Assembly: GCF_029051685.1 (NCBI RefSeq)
Contig: NZ_JAACFT010000016.1
Coordinates: 62,001-126,000 of the forward strand
Length of the DNA stretch: 64,000 bases
Origin: Bradyrhizobium sp. CSA207
Lineage (GTDB): Bacteria > Pseudomonadota > Alphaproteobacteria > Rhizobiales > Xanthobacteraceae
Direction: 5' to 3'
Positions 7,509 through 16,400 of the stretch are shown one piece after another. The notes under the pieces are model-generated. The model was given only the letters and a program-made list of their open reading frames with translations, was not told the DNA's origin and made no database searches. Every line of letters starts with the position of its first letter. Positions within the stretch are counted from its first letter, which is position 1. Both the position numbers and the translations under genes were made by a program.

Positions 7509-8753
7509 TTAGCGCTGCACGACGTCCTGGTTGCTGTGGTTGGAGGCCTGCTGCGGCCCGCGTGCCCCCATCGCCGCGACCTCGGTCTTGAGGAGGGCGC
7601 CCGGACGCACGCGCTGCAGGCCATTGACGATGATACGGTCGCCGGGCTTCAGCCCCGCCGTCACGATGCGCAACCCATCGACGGAGCCGCCGAGCGTAAT
7701 CGGCCGGTAGATCGCGCGGCTGTCGTCGCCGACCCCCATGACGAACTTCTTGTCCTGGTCGGTGCCGATCGCGCGCTCGTCGATCATCACCAGCGTTTGC
7801 TGCTTCGGCTGGCCCATGCGCACGCGCGCGAACTGACCGGGAATGAGACGGCCGTCCTCGTTCCGGAATACCGCGCGGACACGGATCGTTCCACTCTGGC
7901 CGTTGACCTGGTTGTCGATCAGCTGGATGTGGCCCTTGGCCGAAAGGCCGCCGGAGGTTGTCATCTCCACCGGGATCTGGTCGAGATTGCCGCGCTTGCC
8001 CGAGCCATCCGCGATCGAGTTCAGCGCCCGTAGCACGACCTCCTCATCCGCATCGAACGATGCGTAGATCGGATTGACCGACACCAGTGAGGTCAGGACC
8101 GGGGAGGCGGTGCCCGCGGCGACGAGATTGCCGACAGTGATTTCGATCTTGCCGACCCGGCCGTCGATCGGCGCGCGCACCTCGGTGTAGTCGAGATTGA
8201 GTTTAGCGGTCTGGAGCGTCGCCTCCGCCGCCTTGACGTTGGCGATCGCCTCCCGATGGGCGTTGTCGCGCTGATCGTAGTCGCGGCGGGTCACCACGGC
8301 GTTGCCGACCAGCTGCGCGCCGCGCTCGAGTTCACTCTGGGTGAAGACGACGCGCGCCTTGGCGGCTTCAAGCTGGGCGTTGGCCTTGTCGACCTCGGCC
8401 GCATAAGGCGCCGGATCGATCTTGAACAGGACGTCGCCGGCTTTCACCAGCGCGCCTTCAGTGAAATTGGCCGACAGGATCGCGCCGGCAACGCGCGGGC
8501 GGAGCTCGACGCGGTTGATGGCCTCTAACCGGCCGGAGAAATCGTCCCACAGGACGGTCTGCCGCGGCTCGATCATCGCGACCGTGACGGAGACAGCCTG
8601 CTCGGCCGCGGCGGCCGGCGCGGTCGCCTGCGCCGCGTGAAAATAGCGGCCGGTTGCGATCGAACCGGCGACCGCGAGGGCGCCAACAATGGCAACACCA
8701 CCGAGAAGACGGCGGACGCGGCCAGGGCGAGAGGTATTTTGGGAGGGGGGCAT
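7509..8753 (-). CDS. RND efflux periplasmic adaptor (membrane fusion protein)
   Basis: The 414-aa protein has an N-terminal membrane anchor (about residues 15-35), then the barrel-sandwich lipoyl half-motifs (SGRLEAINRVELRPRVAGAI and APIDGRVGKIEITVGNLV) flanking an alpha-helical hairpin rich in Ala, Glu and Lys (about residues 115-175), then beta-barrel and membrane-proximal domains. It links the AcrB-type permease to an outer-membrane channel. It is the first gene of the minus-strand operon, upstream of the permease and divergent from the TetR-like regulator whose probable operators lie just before its start. Confidence 0.93.
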   Translation of the reverse strand: MPPSQNTSRPGRVRRLLGGVAIVGALAVAGSIATGRYFHAAQATAPAAAAEQAVSVTVAMIEPRQTVLWDDFSGRLEAINRVELRPRVAGAILSANFTEGALVKAGDVLFKIDPAPYAAEVDKANAQLEAAKARVVFTQSELERGAQLVGNAVVTRRDYDQRDNAHREAIANVKAAEATLQTAKLNLDYTEVRAPIDGRVGKIEITVGNLVAAGTASPVLTSLVSVNPIYASFDADEEVVLRALNSIADGSGKRGNLDQIPVEMTTSGGLSAKGHIQLIDNQVNGQSGTIRVRAVFRNEDGRLIPGQFARVRMGQPKQQTLVMIDERAIGTDQDKKFVMGVGDDSRAIYRPITLGGSVDGLRIVTAGLKPGDRIIVNGLQRVRPGALLKTEVAAMGARGPQQASNHSNQDVVQR

Positions 8754-8769
8754 TTGCGCGCTCCAGATA

Positions 8770-8836
8770 TGTAGTGTTCACTACAGATGTGGAGCTGGAT
8801 GCCGCAGTGCAAGATACCTATGTACCGTTCACTTGT
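8770..8836 (+). promoter_or_regulatory. Two operator-like sites for the divergent TetR regulator
   Basis: Site 1 (8770-8785) is the palindrome TGTAGTGTTCACTACA, with perfect 7-bp arms around two bases. Site 2 (8821-8836, TGTACCGTTCACTTGT) shares the left TGTA and the core GTTCACT. They lie 17-83 bases before the adaptor start and 121-187 before the regulator start, where an AcrR-type repressor would act on both promoters. Binding is inferred from position and symmetry. Confidence 0.6.
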
Positions 8837-8956
8837 AAAAATCTTAGCCGCGGAATGCGAAAAGTGGAAGACGGCAGAGAAAAGAAAGTTAGAACAAATA
8901 GATAGGATCAGGCGTTAGCGCGAGGCGCGACGCCGATTCTCAAGGAGGACAGGCAC

Positions 8957-9616
8957 ATGGGCATGGGACGCCCCCGGGAATTCGACGCCGAGACGGCGTT
9001 GGACCAGGCGATGGAAGTGTTTTGGCGCCACGGCTATGAGGGCGCGACCATTGCCCAGCTGACCGAGGCCATGGGCATCAACCCGCCGAGCCTTTATGCC
9101 TGCTTCGGCAACAAGGAAGGCCTGCTGAAGGCCGCGCTCGACCGCTACACCAAGCTGCGCGGCGTCTGGATGGACGAGGTGGTCGCCGCGGCGACCGCCC
9201 GCGACGTCGCCGAGCGGATGCTGATGGGCATCGCCGACAAGCAGACCGATCCCGCCAATCCGCCCGGTTGCCTGCTCGTGCAAGGCGGCATCGCCTGCGG
9301 CACCGGCTCCGAAAACGTCCCCTTCGAGCTCGCCGCACGCCGCAGCCAGAACGAAGATCAGCTCCGCGACCGCTTCATCCGCGCCAAGGCCGAAGGCGAT
9401 CTCAAGCCGGCGTCGGATCCGGCAGCGCTCGCGCGCTACGTCTCCGCCGTCGCCGTCGGCATGGGCGTGATGGCGTCCTCAGGCGCGGACCGCGAGGCGC
9501 TGCGGCAGGTGGCGACCGTGGCCGTGCAGGCGATCGAGGCGCAATCGGGGAAGTATCCTCCGACGCCGGCCGTGAAACAGACACCCTCGAAGCAGACCCG
9601 AAGCGGGACGGCATAA
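8957..9616 (+). CDS. TetR/AcrR family transcriptional regulator
   Basis: The 219-aa protein begins MGMGRPREFDAETALDQAME and carries the TetR helix-turn-helix ATIAQLTEAMGINPPSLYACFGNKEGL at about residues 35-60. The C-terminal ligand domain has LVQGGIACG and a long helical tail. The start is backed by AAGGAGG eight bases upstream. Divergent placement from the RND adaptor, with two palindrome-related sites between them, argues that it represses the pump and releases on binding a toxic ligand. The ligand is unknown. Confidence 0.92.
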   Translation: MGMGRPREFDAETALDQAMEVFWRHGYEGATIAQLTEAMGINPPSLYACFGNKEGLLKAALDRYTKLRGVWMDEVVAAATARDVAERMLMGIADKQTDPANPPGCLLVQGGIACGTGSENVPFELAARRSQNEDQLRDRFIRAKAEGDLKPASDPAALARYVSAVAVGMGVMASSGADREALRQVATVAVQAIEAQSGKYPPTPAVKQTPSKQTRSGTA

Positions 9617-9789
9617 CCGACGCTGCGATCGCGCCGCCTGGACTCGCCAGCCGATTTGTCGACACCGTTCTTGCGACCGCGCACCACCTGTCGAGCCAGG
9701 CTACGCAGTTACTGACGTCTGCGGATCGTGTCGCGGCATGATCGCTCATCGCCAGCTTTCAGGCGCAGTCGGCAAGAGGGAGACGCTTT

Positions 9790-9863
9790 TGGCTGGGGAA
9801 CTAGGATTCGAACCTAGACAAACAGAGTCAGAGTCTGTTGTGCTACCGTTACACCATTCCCCA
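9790..9863 (-). tRNA. tRNA-Gln (anticodon CTG)
   Basis: Read on the minus strand, the sequence folds as a full cloverleaf: acceptor TGGGGAA pairs with TTCCCCA, the D arm contains TGTAACGGTAGCA, the anticodon loop is CTCTGAC (anticodon CTG, reading CAG codons), and the T arm holds GGTTCGAATCC. The CCA end is encoded. Its first 22 bases are repeated at 12042-12063, within a longer duplication. Confidence 0.95.
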
Positions 9864-10136
9864 ACGGAATAGCCGAACAAATTCAATAACTTGTTGATTT
9901 GTCCGGCTGTTGCCGGAAGCGCGGTTTGCGCAAATCACGGCTCAGGCGTGGCAGGTTTCTACCCGCTCGCTTCCGGGCTGGCAAGCGCCGCGGTGAAAGG
10001 GTGTTCTGCGGGCTGCCTGAGGGCAGGCGAGCCGGCCAGAGGGCTGGTGCTTCCGCCGCGGTCGAGGCCGCTCGCGACCGTTTGCCTCATCTGAAAAAGC
10101 GCCTTTGCGGGTCGGATCGCCATGAGCCGCATCGTC
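9842..10136. repeat. Left copy of a ~294-bp direct repeat (tRNA-Gln 5' part plus flank)
   Basis: This segment runs from inside the tRNA-Gln gene through its upstream flank. It matches 12042-12334 with only about a dozen substitutions and small indels. The two copies face the same way and enclose a 1.9 kb segment holding two membrane-protein genes. No integrase gene is present. Apart from the tRNA end I see no gene in the repeat itself. Confidence 0.85.
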
Positions 10137-10137
10137 G

Positions 10138-10206
10138 TTCGACGGTAAGCGCATGATCTATGGCGGGTTCGCGACGCTCTTGCAGGCGCGGGAGGTAGTT
10201 GGTTGA
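10138..10206 (+). pseudogene. 3' remnant of a DUF1428 gene
   Basis: The frame from 10138 to the TGA at 10204-10206 encodes FDGKRMIYGGFATLLQAR and four further residues. This matches the last 22 residues of the intact DUF1428 protein at 12368-12730 with a few substitutions. It directly follows the left direct repeat, where the rest of the gene should be. The left copy therefore once carried the whole gene and lost roughly 330 bp internally. Confidence 0.8.
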
Positions 10207-10240
10207 GCGCAAGCTTGGTAGGTGAGTTATGCTACGCTAC

Positions 10241-11071
10241 CTAGGCGAATTGATCCCGTAACGACACGCCGCTCAACAGGTCGCGCCGCGTTGTCAGTGC
10301 GGGCACGTCCTTCCATTCCTTCCCGTTAAAGGCGTTGACTTTGGCTGAGATCACCTCAGTCTTGCACTTCGGGCAGCCATGGAGATCAAACGAGATCAGC
10401 GCCTTCTGCCCACCGCGATCAAGAGTGCGCTCTGCCGGTGACCACGCCATCACACCTTGCACCGTTTGAAAATTGCCTTCCTTGAACAGATCTATGATCT
10501 TGCTCGCCTCGTCGAACGTCAGTTCTTTCGTTTTCTTGCTTTTGAGCTTCCGCAGATACGAACCGCACTCCGCACAGCGCCACAGGCCCTTGATTAAGAG
10601 GAACGTGGCACCGCCGCCGATCAGAAAACCGACGAACTCGATGCCGGCCAGCGCGTAACCCATCTGGCCTACTTCTCCTGAATCAACTCCAGCGCCTCGG
10701 CCGATGCGCATGTGTGTTTTCGTAAGGACGAGATCAAGATAACTGCCGAAGTCGATAATATCTGCGACTTTGCGGCCATCGTCGAGAACGAACGTTGTGT
10801 AGTCGAGAAAATAGATGAGGACCATGGTCGCAGCGGCGATGACCACCATGAGAATGGCATCGACGAGTGTTGGCCGGATGTTGAAGTAGCGCGCGGCGAG
10901 AATTGCACCGCTCGCCCCAAGCATCCCCACACATACCGCACCGGCAGGGACGATGAACCATAATTTGAGCGTAAAAATGTTGAGCCCGACCATCCTAGTG
11001 ATGATGACGTTGGCGACAGCGGCCAGGATGCAGGTGATTGCCATCGAGATCAGAAGGATGATGTGCTTCAT
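10241..11071 (-). CDS. Zinc-ribbon membrane protein, 276 aa, unknown function
   Basis: The N-terminal half has three or four hydrophobic helices (about residues 3-25, 36-60, 68-90 and 142-162). The C-terminal half is soluble and has two cysteine pairs, CAEC at 166-169 and CPKC at 233-236, which together look like a split zinc ribbon. Its ATG overlaps the stop of the rhomboid gene by four bases (ATGA), so the two are cotranslated. Base composition is less GC-rich than the flanks, and both genes sit inside the repeat-flanked insert, which points to acquisition. It could be a partner or substrate of the protease. I do not recognise the family. Confidence 0.7.
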   Translation of the reverse strand: MKHIILLISMAITCILAAVANVIITRMVGLNIFTLKLWFIVPAGAVCVGMLGASGAILAARYFNIRPTLVDAILMVVIAAATMVLIYFLDYTTFVLDDGRKVADIIDFGSYLDLVLTKTHMRIGRGAGVDSGEVGQMGYALAGIEFVGFLIGGGATFLLIKGLWRCAECGSYLRKLKSKKTKELTFDEASKIIDLFKEGNFQTVQGVMAWSPAERTLDRGGQKALISFDLHGCPKCKTEVISAKVNAFNGKEWKDVPALTTRRDLLSGVSLRDQFA

Positions 11072-11748
11072 GACGAAACCTCGTCGGTAAGTTCGGCAAT
11101 AAGCCGGTCAGTGTCGAGTGCAAATTCCTTCCAGGCGACGCCGGCAACCAGGCCTATGACGAAGCCCGCGAGGTGCGTGGCATAGGCAACGCCGCTTGCC
11201 ATTTCGCCGACAGCTACGGCGCTCCATATCTGGAGCGCGATCCATACTGATGCGAACTGCCATGCGCGTAGATACGGCACGCGCAAGAAAGGGATCATGC
11301 GCAGCTTGGCCTTGGGGAATACGATCGTGTAGGCCCCCATGAGGAACGACAACGCGCCAGATGCGCCCACGATCGGAACAGTAGAGGCCGGGCCGATCAG
11401 CCAAGAGCCTAGAAACGACAATGCTCCGAGTCCGACGAATGCTGTCCCGAAGATGGCCGGGCCTACAAGGTTCTCGATAGAACGTCCGAAGGCGACCAGG
11501 AAGATCAGGTTGCCGACAAGATGCACCGGTCCCGAGTGAACGAACTCGGCGGTGAACAGCGTGTAGAGCGACACGACGGGATGCCGGCTGAAGTCTACCG
11601 GCACGAACGCGAGCACCCGTAAAACCTTTGCGCCCGCGTCTACCGGGACCACGACGGCAAGCGTCGCGACCAAACAGGTGGCGGCAATAATGTAGATTGC
11701 GACGGCTATGCGCTTCCGGCGTAGGTTGTCCCCGAATACCACGACCAT
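11068..11748 (-). CDS. Rhomboid family intramembrane serine protease
   Basis: From the ATG at 11748 the protein has 226 residues and six or so transmembrane helices. Rhomboid hallmarks are present: HxxxN in FVHSGPVHLVGN (His76, Asn80), the nucleophile in VPIVGASGALSF (Ser130), and the catalytic histidine in YATHLAGFVIG (His192). These enzymes cut transmembrane helices of client proteins. The frame stays open to 11922, but the extra 58 residues are not hydrophobic and not rhomboid-like. It is translationally coupled to the zinc-ribbon membrane protein and lies within the tRNA-linked insert. Confidence 0.88.
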   Translation of the reverse strand: MVVVFGDNLRRKRIAVAIYIIAATCLVATLAVVVPVDAGAKVLRVLAFVPVDFSRHPVVSLYTLFTAEFVHSGPVHLVGNLIFLVAFGRSIENLVGPAIFGTAFVGLGALSFLGSWLIGPASTVPIVGASGALSFLMGAYTIVFPKAKLRMIPFLRVPYLRAWQFASVWIALQIWSAVAVGEMASGVAYATHLAGFVIGLVAGVAWKEFALDTDRLIAELTDEVSS

Positions 11749-12041
11749 AGGTAAGCCCCCGACCCAAGGTGCAATTGTGAGATCGAACTCCGGTAGGTGC
11801 AAGGGGTGGAGCGTGTTGCTCTGGGGAAGGGATTTGGTCGCGCCCTGCAACCAGAGCGAATGCGAGCGCGATCGCCAGCAGAATTGCTTTGGTTGCGACG
11901 GCTTTTGCCCATACCGACGCAAACCAACAGCGTCGAGAGTTTTGCAGACGTCTCAGAAGTGGTCGGATTTGGCCGGATCAAGATATGATAGGATTGCAAA
12001 ACCAGCTGAGAGAAATTAGTGAGCTAGCCCAAAACGGCTAG
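11749..12041. other. Insert right arm without a clear gene
   Basis: This 293-bp stretch holds the upstream region of the rhomboid gene. It contains an in-frame extension of that gene, and in another minus frame a hydrophobic segment (AILLAIALAFALVAG) that has no start codon I trust. It could be a decayed N-terminus or leader. The right end abuts the second direct repeat at the sequence GGCTAGGCTACC. No promoter could be assigned with confidence. Confidence 0.4.
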
Positions 12042-12334
12042 GCTACCGTTACACCATTCCCCAACGGAATAGCCGAACAAATTCAATAACTTGTTGATTT
12101 GTCCGGCTGTTGCCGAAAGCGCGGTTTGCGCAAATCACGGCTCAGGCGTGGCAGGTTTCTACCCGCTCGCTTCAGGGCTGGCAAGCGCCGCAGTGAAAGG
12201 GTGCTCTGCGGGCTGCATGAGGGCGGCGAGCCGGCCAGAAGGCTGGTGCTTCCGCAGCGGTCGAGGCCGCTCGCGACGGTTTGCCTCATCTGAAAAGTGC
12301 CTTTGCGGGTCGGATCGCCGTGAGCCGCATCGTC
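12042..12334. repeat. Right copy of the ~294-bp direct repeat, with partial tRNA-Gln
   Basis: This is the counterpart of 9842-10136. It begins with 22 bases equal to the 5' end of tRNA-Gln (minus strand), but the rest of the tRNA is missing, so this copy cannot make a tRNA. It leads without a break into the intact DUF1428 gene, which is likely the ancestral arrangement of this flank. Confidence 0.85.
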
Positions 12335-12367
12335 CTTGGAGCTCAACGTCACCCAAGGAGATCCGTG

Positions 12368-12730
12368 ATGCCCTATGTCGATGGTTTCGTGCTGGCCGTG
12401 CCCAAGGACAAGATCGAGGCTTACAAGGCGCTGGCGAAAACGGCCTGCGCGGTCTGGATGGAACATGGCGCGCTCGATTATGTCGAATGCATCGGCGACG
12501 ACGTTCCTTATGGCGAGCTCACTTCGTTCCCGCGCGCTGTGATGGCGAAAGAGGATGAGATCGTGGTGTTCTCCTGGATCGTCTACCGCGACCGCGAGAC
12601 CCGAGATGCCGTCAACAAGAAGGTGATGGCCGATCCGCGGTTGAAGTTGGACGGGATGCCGTTCGACGGCAAGCGCATGATCTATGGCGGCTTCACCACG
12701 CTGCTTCAGGCGCGCGACGTGACCGGCTGA
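12368..12730 (+). CDS. DUF1428 family protein
   Basis: The 120-aa protein (MPYVDGFVLAVPKDKIEAYK...) has the DUF1428 pattern: YVDGF at the start, ALDYVECIGDD, FSWIVYRDRETRDAVN, and FDGKRMIYGGF near the end. The family has a ferredoxin-like alpha/beta-barrel fold; function is unknown. AAGGAG lies seven bases before ATG 12368. A 3' remnant of a second copy sits 2.5 kb upstream, showing that the gene was part of the duplicated segment. Confidence 0.9.
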   Translation: MPYVDGFVLAVPKDKIEAYKALAKTACAVWMEHGALDYVECIGDDVPYGELTSFPRAVMAKEDEIVVFSWIVYRDRETRDAVNKKVMADPRLKLDGMPFDGKRMIYGGFTTLLQARDVTG

Positions 12731-12792
12731 GCGCTGGCGCGCCGGCAGCGAGCCTTGTCTCAACGCGCGCGCGGCAATAGGAGAGCGGCGCC

Positions 12793-13359
12793 TTACTTGA
12801 TCTTGTCGTAGGCCGCCGCAAAGTCGTTCAGCGGCATCGGGATTGCGATCGTCTCCTTGGCCATGTTCTGGAAGGAGACCTTCAACTGCTTGCCCGATTT
12901 CAGGCTGGCGAGCAGATCAGGCGCGATCGGCGTCGAGGCATAGCAGCCGCGATTTTCACAGGTCTGGATCTGGAGATCGACCGCCTTGCCTTCGTCGACC
13001 TGGAGCTTTGCGCCGACCGGCAGATTGAGGCCGAGCGGCAATTGCAGCAGCGCCACCGGCGTGCGAGTGTCGGTCGGGATGCGGATGTTGATCAGGACGA
13101 TGGTCTGGCCAGTCTTGGTCAGCACCGCGTTCTGCTCGATCGCGCATTCGAGCGGCGCGTCGCGGCCCGGGCTGGTGCAGCGCGCAATCCAACCTGGCTG
13201 TTGCGCCGGCGTGCCATCGCCCTGCGCCTGCGTCGGAGCCGGCGCGGGCTGAGCGGCCGGCGGAGCCGCGTTCTTCTTGGCGCCCTGCTGGGCGTGCGCG
13301 GCGCCCGTTGACAACAGGACGGTGGCGGCGAGGGCGACAAGTCTGGATTGCATGGACAT
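12793..13359 (-). CDS. Invasion-associated locus B (IalB) family protein
   Basis: The 188-aa protein has a signal peptide (MSMQSRLVALAATVLLSTGAAHA), a Pro/Ala/Gln-rich linker to about residue 55, and then an IalB-type domain: WIARC, LECAIEQ, LPLGLNLPVG, CENRGCYA and the final SGKQLKVSFQN. Four cysteines could form two disulphides. IalB-family proteins are periplasmic or envelope proteins of alphaproteobacteria and are not necessarily linked to invasion. The start codon is one of several nearby ATGs (13353, 13359, 13413). The gene ends the minus-strand run after the second pump. Confidence 0.85.
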   Translation of the reverse strand: MSMQSRLVALAATVLLSTGAAHAQQGAKKNAAPPAAQPAPAPTQAQGDGTPAQQPGWIARCTSPGRDAPLECAIEQNAVLTKTGQTIVLINIRIPTDTRTPVALLQLPLGLNLPVGAKLQVDEGKAVDLQIQTCENRGCYASTPIAPDLLASLKSGKQLKVSFQNMAKETIAIPMPLNDFAAAYDKIK

Positions 13360-13424
13360 GACGTACCGCGCTGGCATGAACCGAGGGCCTCGCTGTACCG
13401 TCGCCGGACGCACCGCGCAAGCTG

Positions 13425-16400
13425 CTACTCTGCAGCTTCCTTAACGGTGCCGTGCTCGACCGTCTCGTCGCCTTCGCCGTCACCCGAGCGGCCCCAGCCC
13501 GAGAACCAGTTGTTGAGCTTGTCGAGATAGAGATAGACGACAGGCGTGGTGAACAGCGTCAGCGCCTGGCTGACGATCAGGCCGCCGACCATGGCGTAGC
13601 CGAGCGGCTGGCGGATCTCGGCGCCGGTGCCATGGCCGAGCATCAGCGGCACGCCGCCGAGCAGGGCAGCCATCGTCGTCATCATGATCGGACGGAAGCG
13701 CAGCAGCGCAGCCTGGCGGATCGATTCTTCCGGCGTCTTGTGCTCGTCGCGCTCCGCGGCGATGGCGAAGTCGACCATCATGATGCCGTTCTTCTTGACG
13801 ATGCCGATCAAGAGAATGATGCCGATCAGCGCGATTAGGCTGAACTCGAAACCGGCCGCCATCAGGATCGCGAGTGCGCCGACGCCGGCGGAGGGCAGGG
13901 TCGATAGGATCGTGATCGGATGGATGTAGCTCTCATAGAGGATGCCGAGGATCAGATAGACCACGACCAGCGCGGCGAGGATGAGGAGCGGCACGGTGCC
14001 GAGCGATTGCTGGAACGCCTGTGCGGTGCCCTGGAAGCTTGAATTGAGCGTCGGCGGCGCGCCGAGATCGGCCATCGCCTTCTGCACGGCCTCGGTGGCC
14101 TGGCCGAGCGCGACGCCCTGGGCGAGGTTGAAGCTGATCGTGATCGCTGGGAACTGGCCCTGGTGGCTGATCGAGAGCGGGCGGACCGGGTCGGTAGTCC
14201 AGGTTGCAAACGTCGACAGCGGCACCTGCTCGCCGGTCAGCGGCGATTTCAGATGGAGCTTGTTCAGGCTCTCGAGACTGCCCTGCATCTCCGGCACGAT
14301 CTCCAGGATCACCTTGTAGGTGTTGAGCTGGGTAAAATACTGCGTGACCTGGCGCTGTCCGAAGGCGTCATACAGCGTGTCGTCGATCAGCTGCGGCTGG
14401 ATGCCATAGCGCGAGGCGGTATCGCGGTTGATCTTGAGCTGGACTGTGGTGCCCTGCGTCTGCTGATCGGTTGCGACGTCGCGCAGCTGCGGCAGGGTCT
14501 GCATCTTGGCGAGGATCTTTGGGGCCCACTCATTGAGCTCCGCAAGATCAGCATCCTGCAGCGTGAACTCGAACTGCGTACGCGTCGGGCGACCGCCGAG
14601 CCGGACGTCCTGGGCCGCCTGCATATAGAGACGGGCGCCTTCGACCTTGTCGAACTTCGGGCGCAGCCGCGCGATGATCTGCTGTGCCGAGGCCTCGCGC
14701 TCATTGCGCGGCTTCAACGTAATGAACAGATTGCCATTGTTACCGGCCCGGCCGCTGCCGCCGATCGCCATCGCGACGCTGGCAACGTCGGGATCAGCCA
14801 TAATGATCGTTCCGAGTTTCTCCTGGCGTCTGACCATCTCCTTGAAGGAAATGTCCTGCGATGCCTCGGCGGTCGCGGTAATCAGGCCGACGTCCTGCTG
14901 CGGGAAGAAGCCCTTCGGGATCAGGACGAACAGGTAGACCGACAGCCCAAGCGTGACGAAGAAGATCGCGAGCGTCGTGCGGCGCCAGCTCAGCGCGTGG
15001 TTGAGGATGTTTTCGTAGCCGCGCAGCATCGCGTCGAAGCCGCGTTCGCTCCACTGGTAGAACCGGCCGTGTTTCACCTCGCCATGGGCACGCAGGAAGC
15101 GCGAGGCCATCATCGGGGTCAGCGTCAGCGACACGAACATCGAGACGAAGATCGTCATCGCCAGCACGACGGCGAATTCGCGGAACAGACGTCCGATGAT
15201 GCCGCCCATCAGCAGCAGCGGAATCAGCACCGCCACCAGCGAGACGCTGATCGACACGATGGTGAAGCCGATTTCCTTCGAGCCCCTGAAGGCCGCGGCC
15301 ATCGGACTTTCGCCCTCCTCGATGTAGCGCGTGATGTTCTCCAGCATCACGATGGCGTCGTCGACGACGAAGCCGACCGCGATGGTGAGCGCCATCAGCG
15401 ACAGATTGTCCAGCGAATAGCCGAACACCCACATCAGCGCGCAGGCGCCCAACAGCGCCAGCGGGACAGTGATGGCGGGAATGACGGTCGCCCAGAAGCT
15501 GCGCAGGAAGATGAAGATGACCATGACCACGAGGCCGATGGTCAGGAGCAGCGTGAACTGGACGTCTTCAACCGCGGCGCGGATGGTCGTGGTGCGGTCG
15601 CTGATCAGCTCGATCTTGATCGCGGGCGGGATCGCCGCGACCAGGCGCGGCAACGTCGCCTTGATCCTGTCGACGGTCTCGATGACGTTGGCGCCCGGCT
15701 GCTTGAACACCACCAGGAATACGCCGCGTTTGCCGTTGGCCCAGGCCGCCTGCTTGGCGTCCTCGGGGCCGCTGACCGCCTGGCCGATGTCGCGAATCCG
15801 CAGCGGGCCGCCGTTGCGGTAGGCGATGATGACATCGTTCCAGTCCTTGGACTGGGTGAGCTGGTCGTTGGCGTAGATCGTGTAGGCGCGTCTCTCGCCG
15901 TCGATATTGCCCTTGGGGCTGTCGACCGTGGTGATTGCGATCTGGCTGCGCACGTCCTCCATCGAGAGGCCCTTGGCCACCAGTTTGGCCGGGTCGATCT
16001 GAATCCGGATGGAGGGCTTCTGCTGGCCGCCGATGAAGACCTGGGCCACGCCGGAGAGCTGGCTGATCTGCTGGGCGAGCTGGGCGTCGACCGCGTCGCT
16101 GACGCTGGTCAGCGGCATCGTCTCCGAGGTCGCCGACAATAGCAGGATCGGGGCATCCGCCGGGTTGACCTTGCGGTAGGTCGGCGGCGAGGGCAGGTTC
16201 TTGGGCAACTGGCCGCTGGCCGCGTTGATGGCGCCCTGCACATCATTGGCGGCGCCGTCGATGCTGCGGTTGAGGTCGAACTGGATGGTGATAGACGCGG
16301 TGCCCAGATAGCTCGTCGAGGTCATCTGGGCGATGCCGGGGATTTGGGCGAACTGGCGCTCCAGCGGCTGCGCCACCGACGAGGCCATCGTCTCGGGGCT

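Noticed and set aside
9842..12063. Direct repeats as integrase att sites
   Set aside because: The repeated tRNA part is the 5' end and the repeat is ~294 bp with natural flank, not a short 3' tRNA att core. No integrase gene is present. Reported instead as a segmental duplication.
12091..12558. Plus-strand open frame through the right direct repeat
   Set aside because: It reads through non-coding flank and into DUF1428 in the wrong frame. The same kind of frame in the left repeat is short, so it is not conserved coding.
14163..16142. 659-codon open frame antisense to the second RND permease
   Set aside because: GC-rich coding on the other strand leaves the complementary frame open. The sequence is low-complexity (Asp/His/Arg/Gln-rich) with no domain, while the RND protein on the minus strand is clear.
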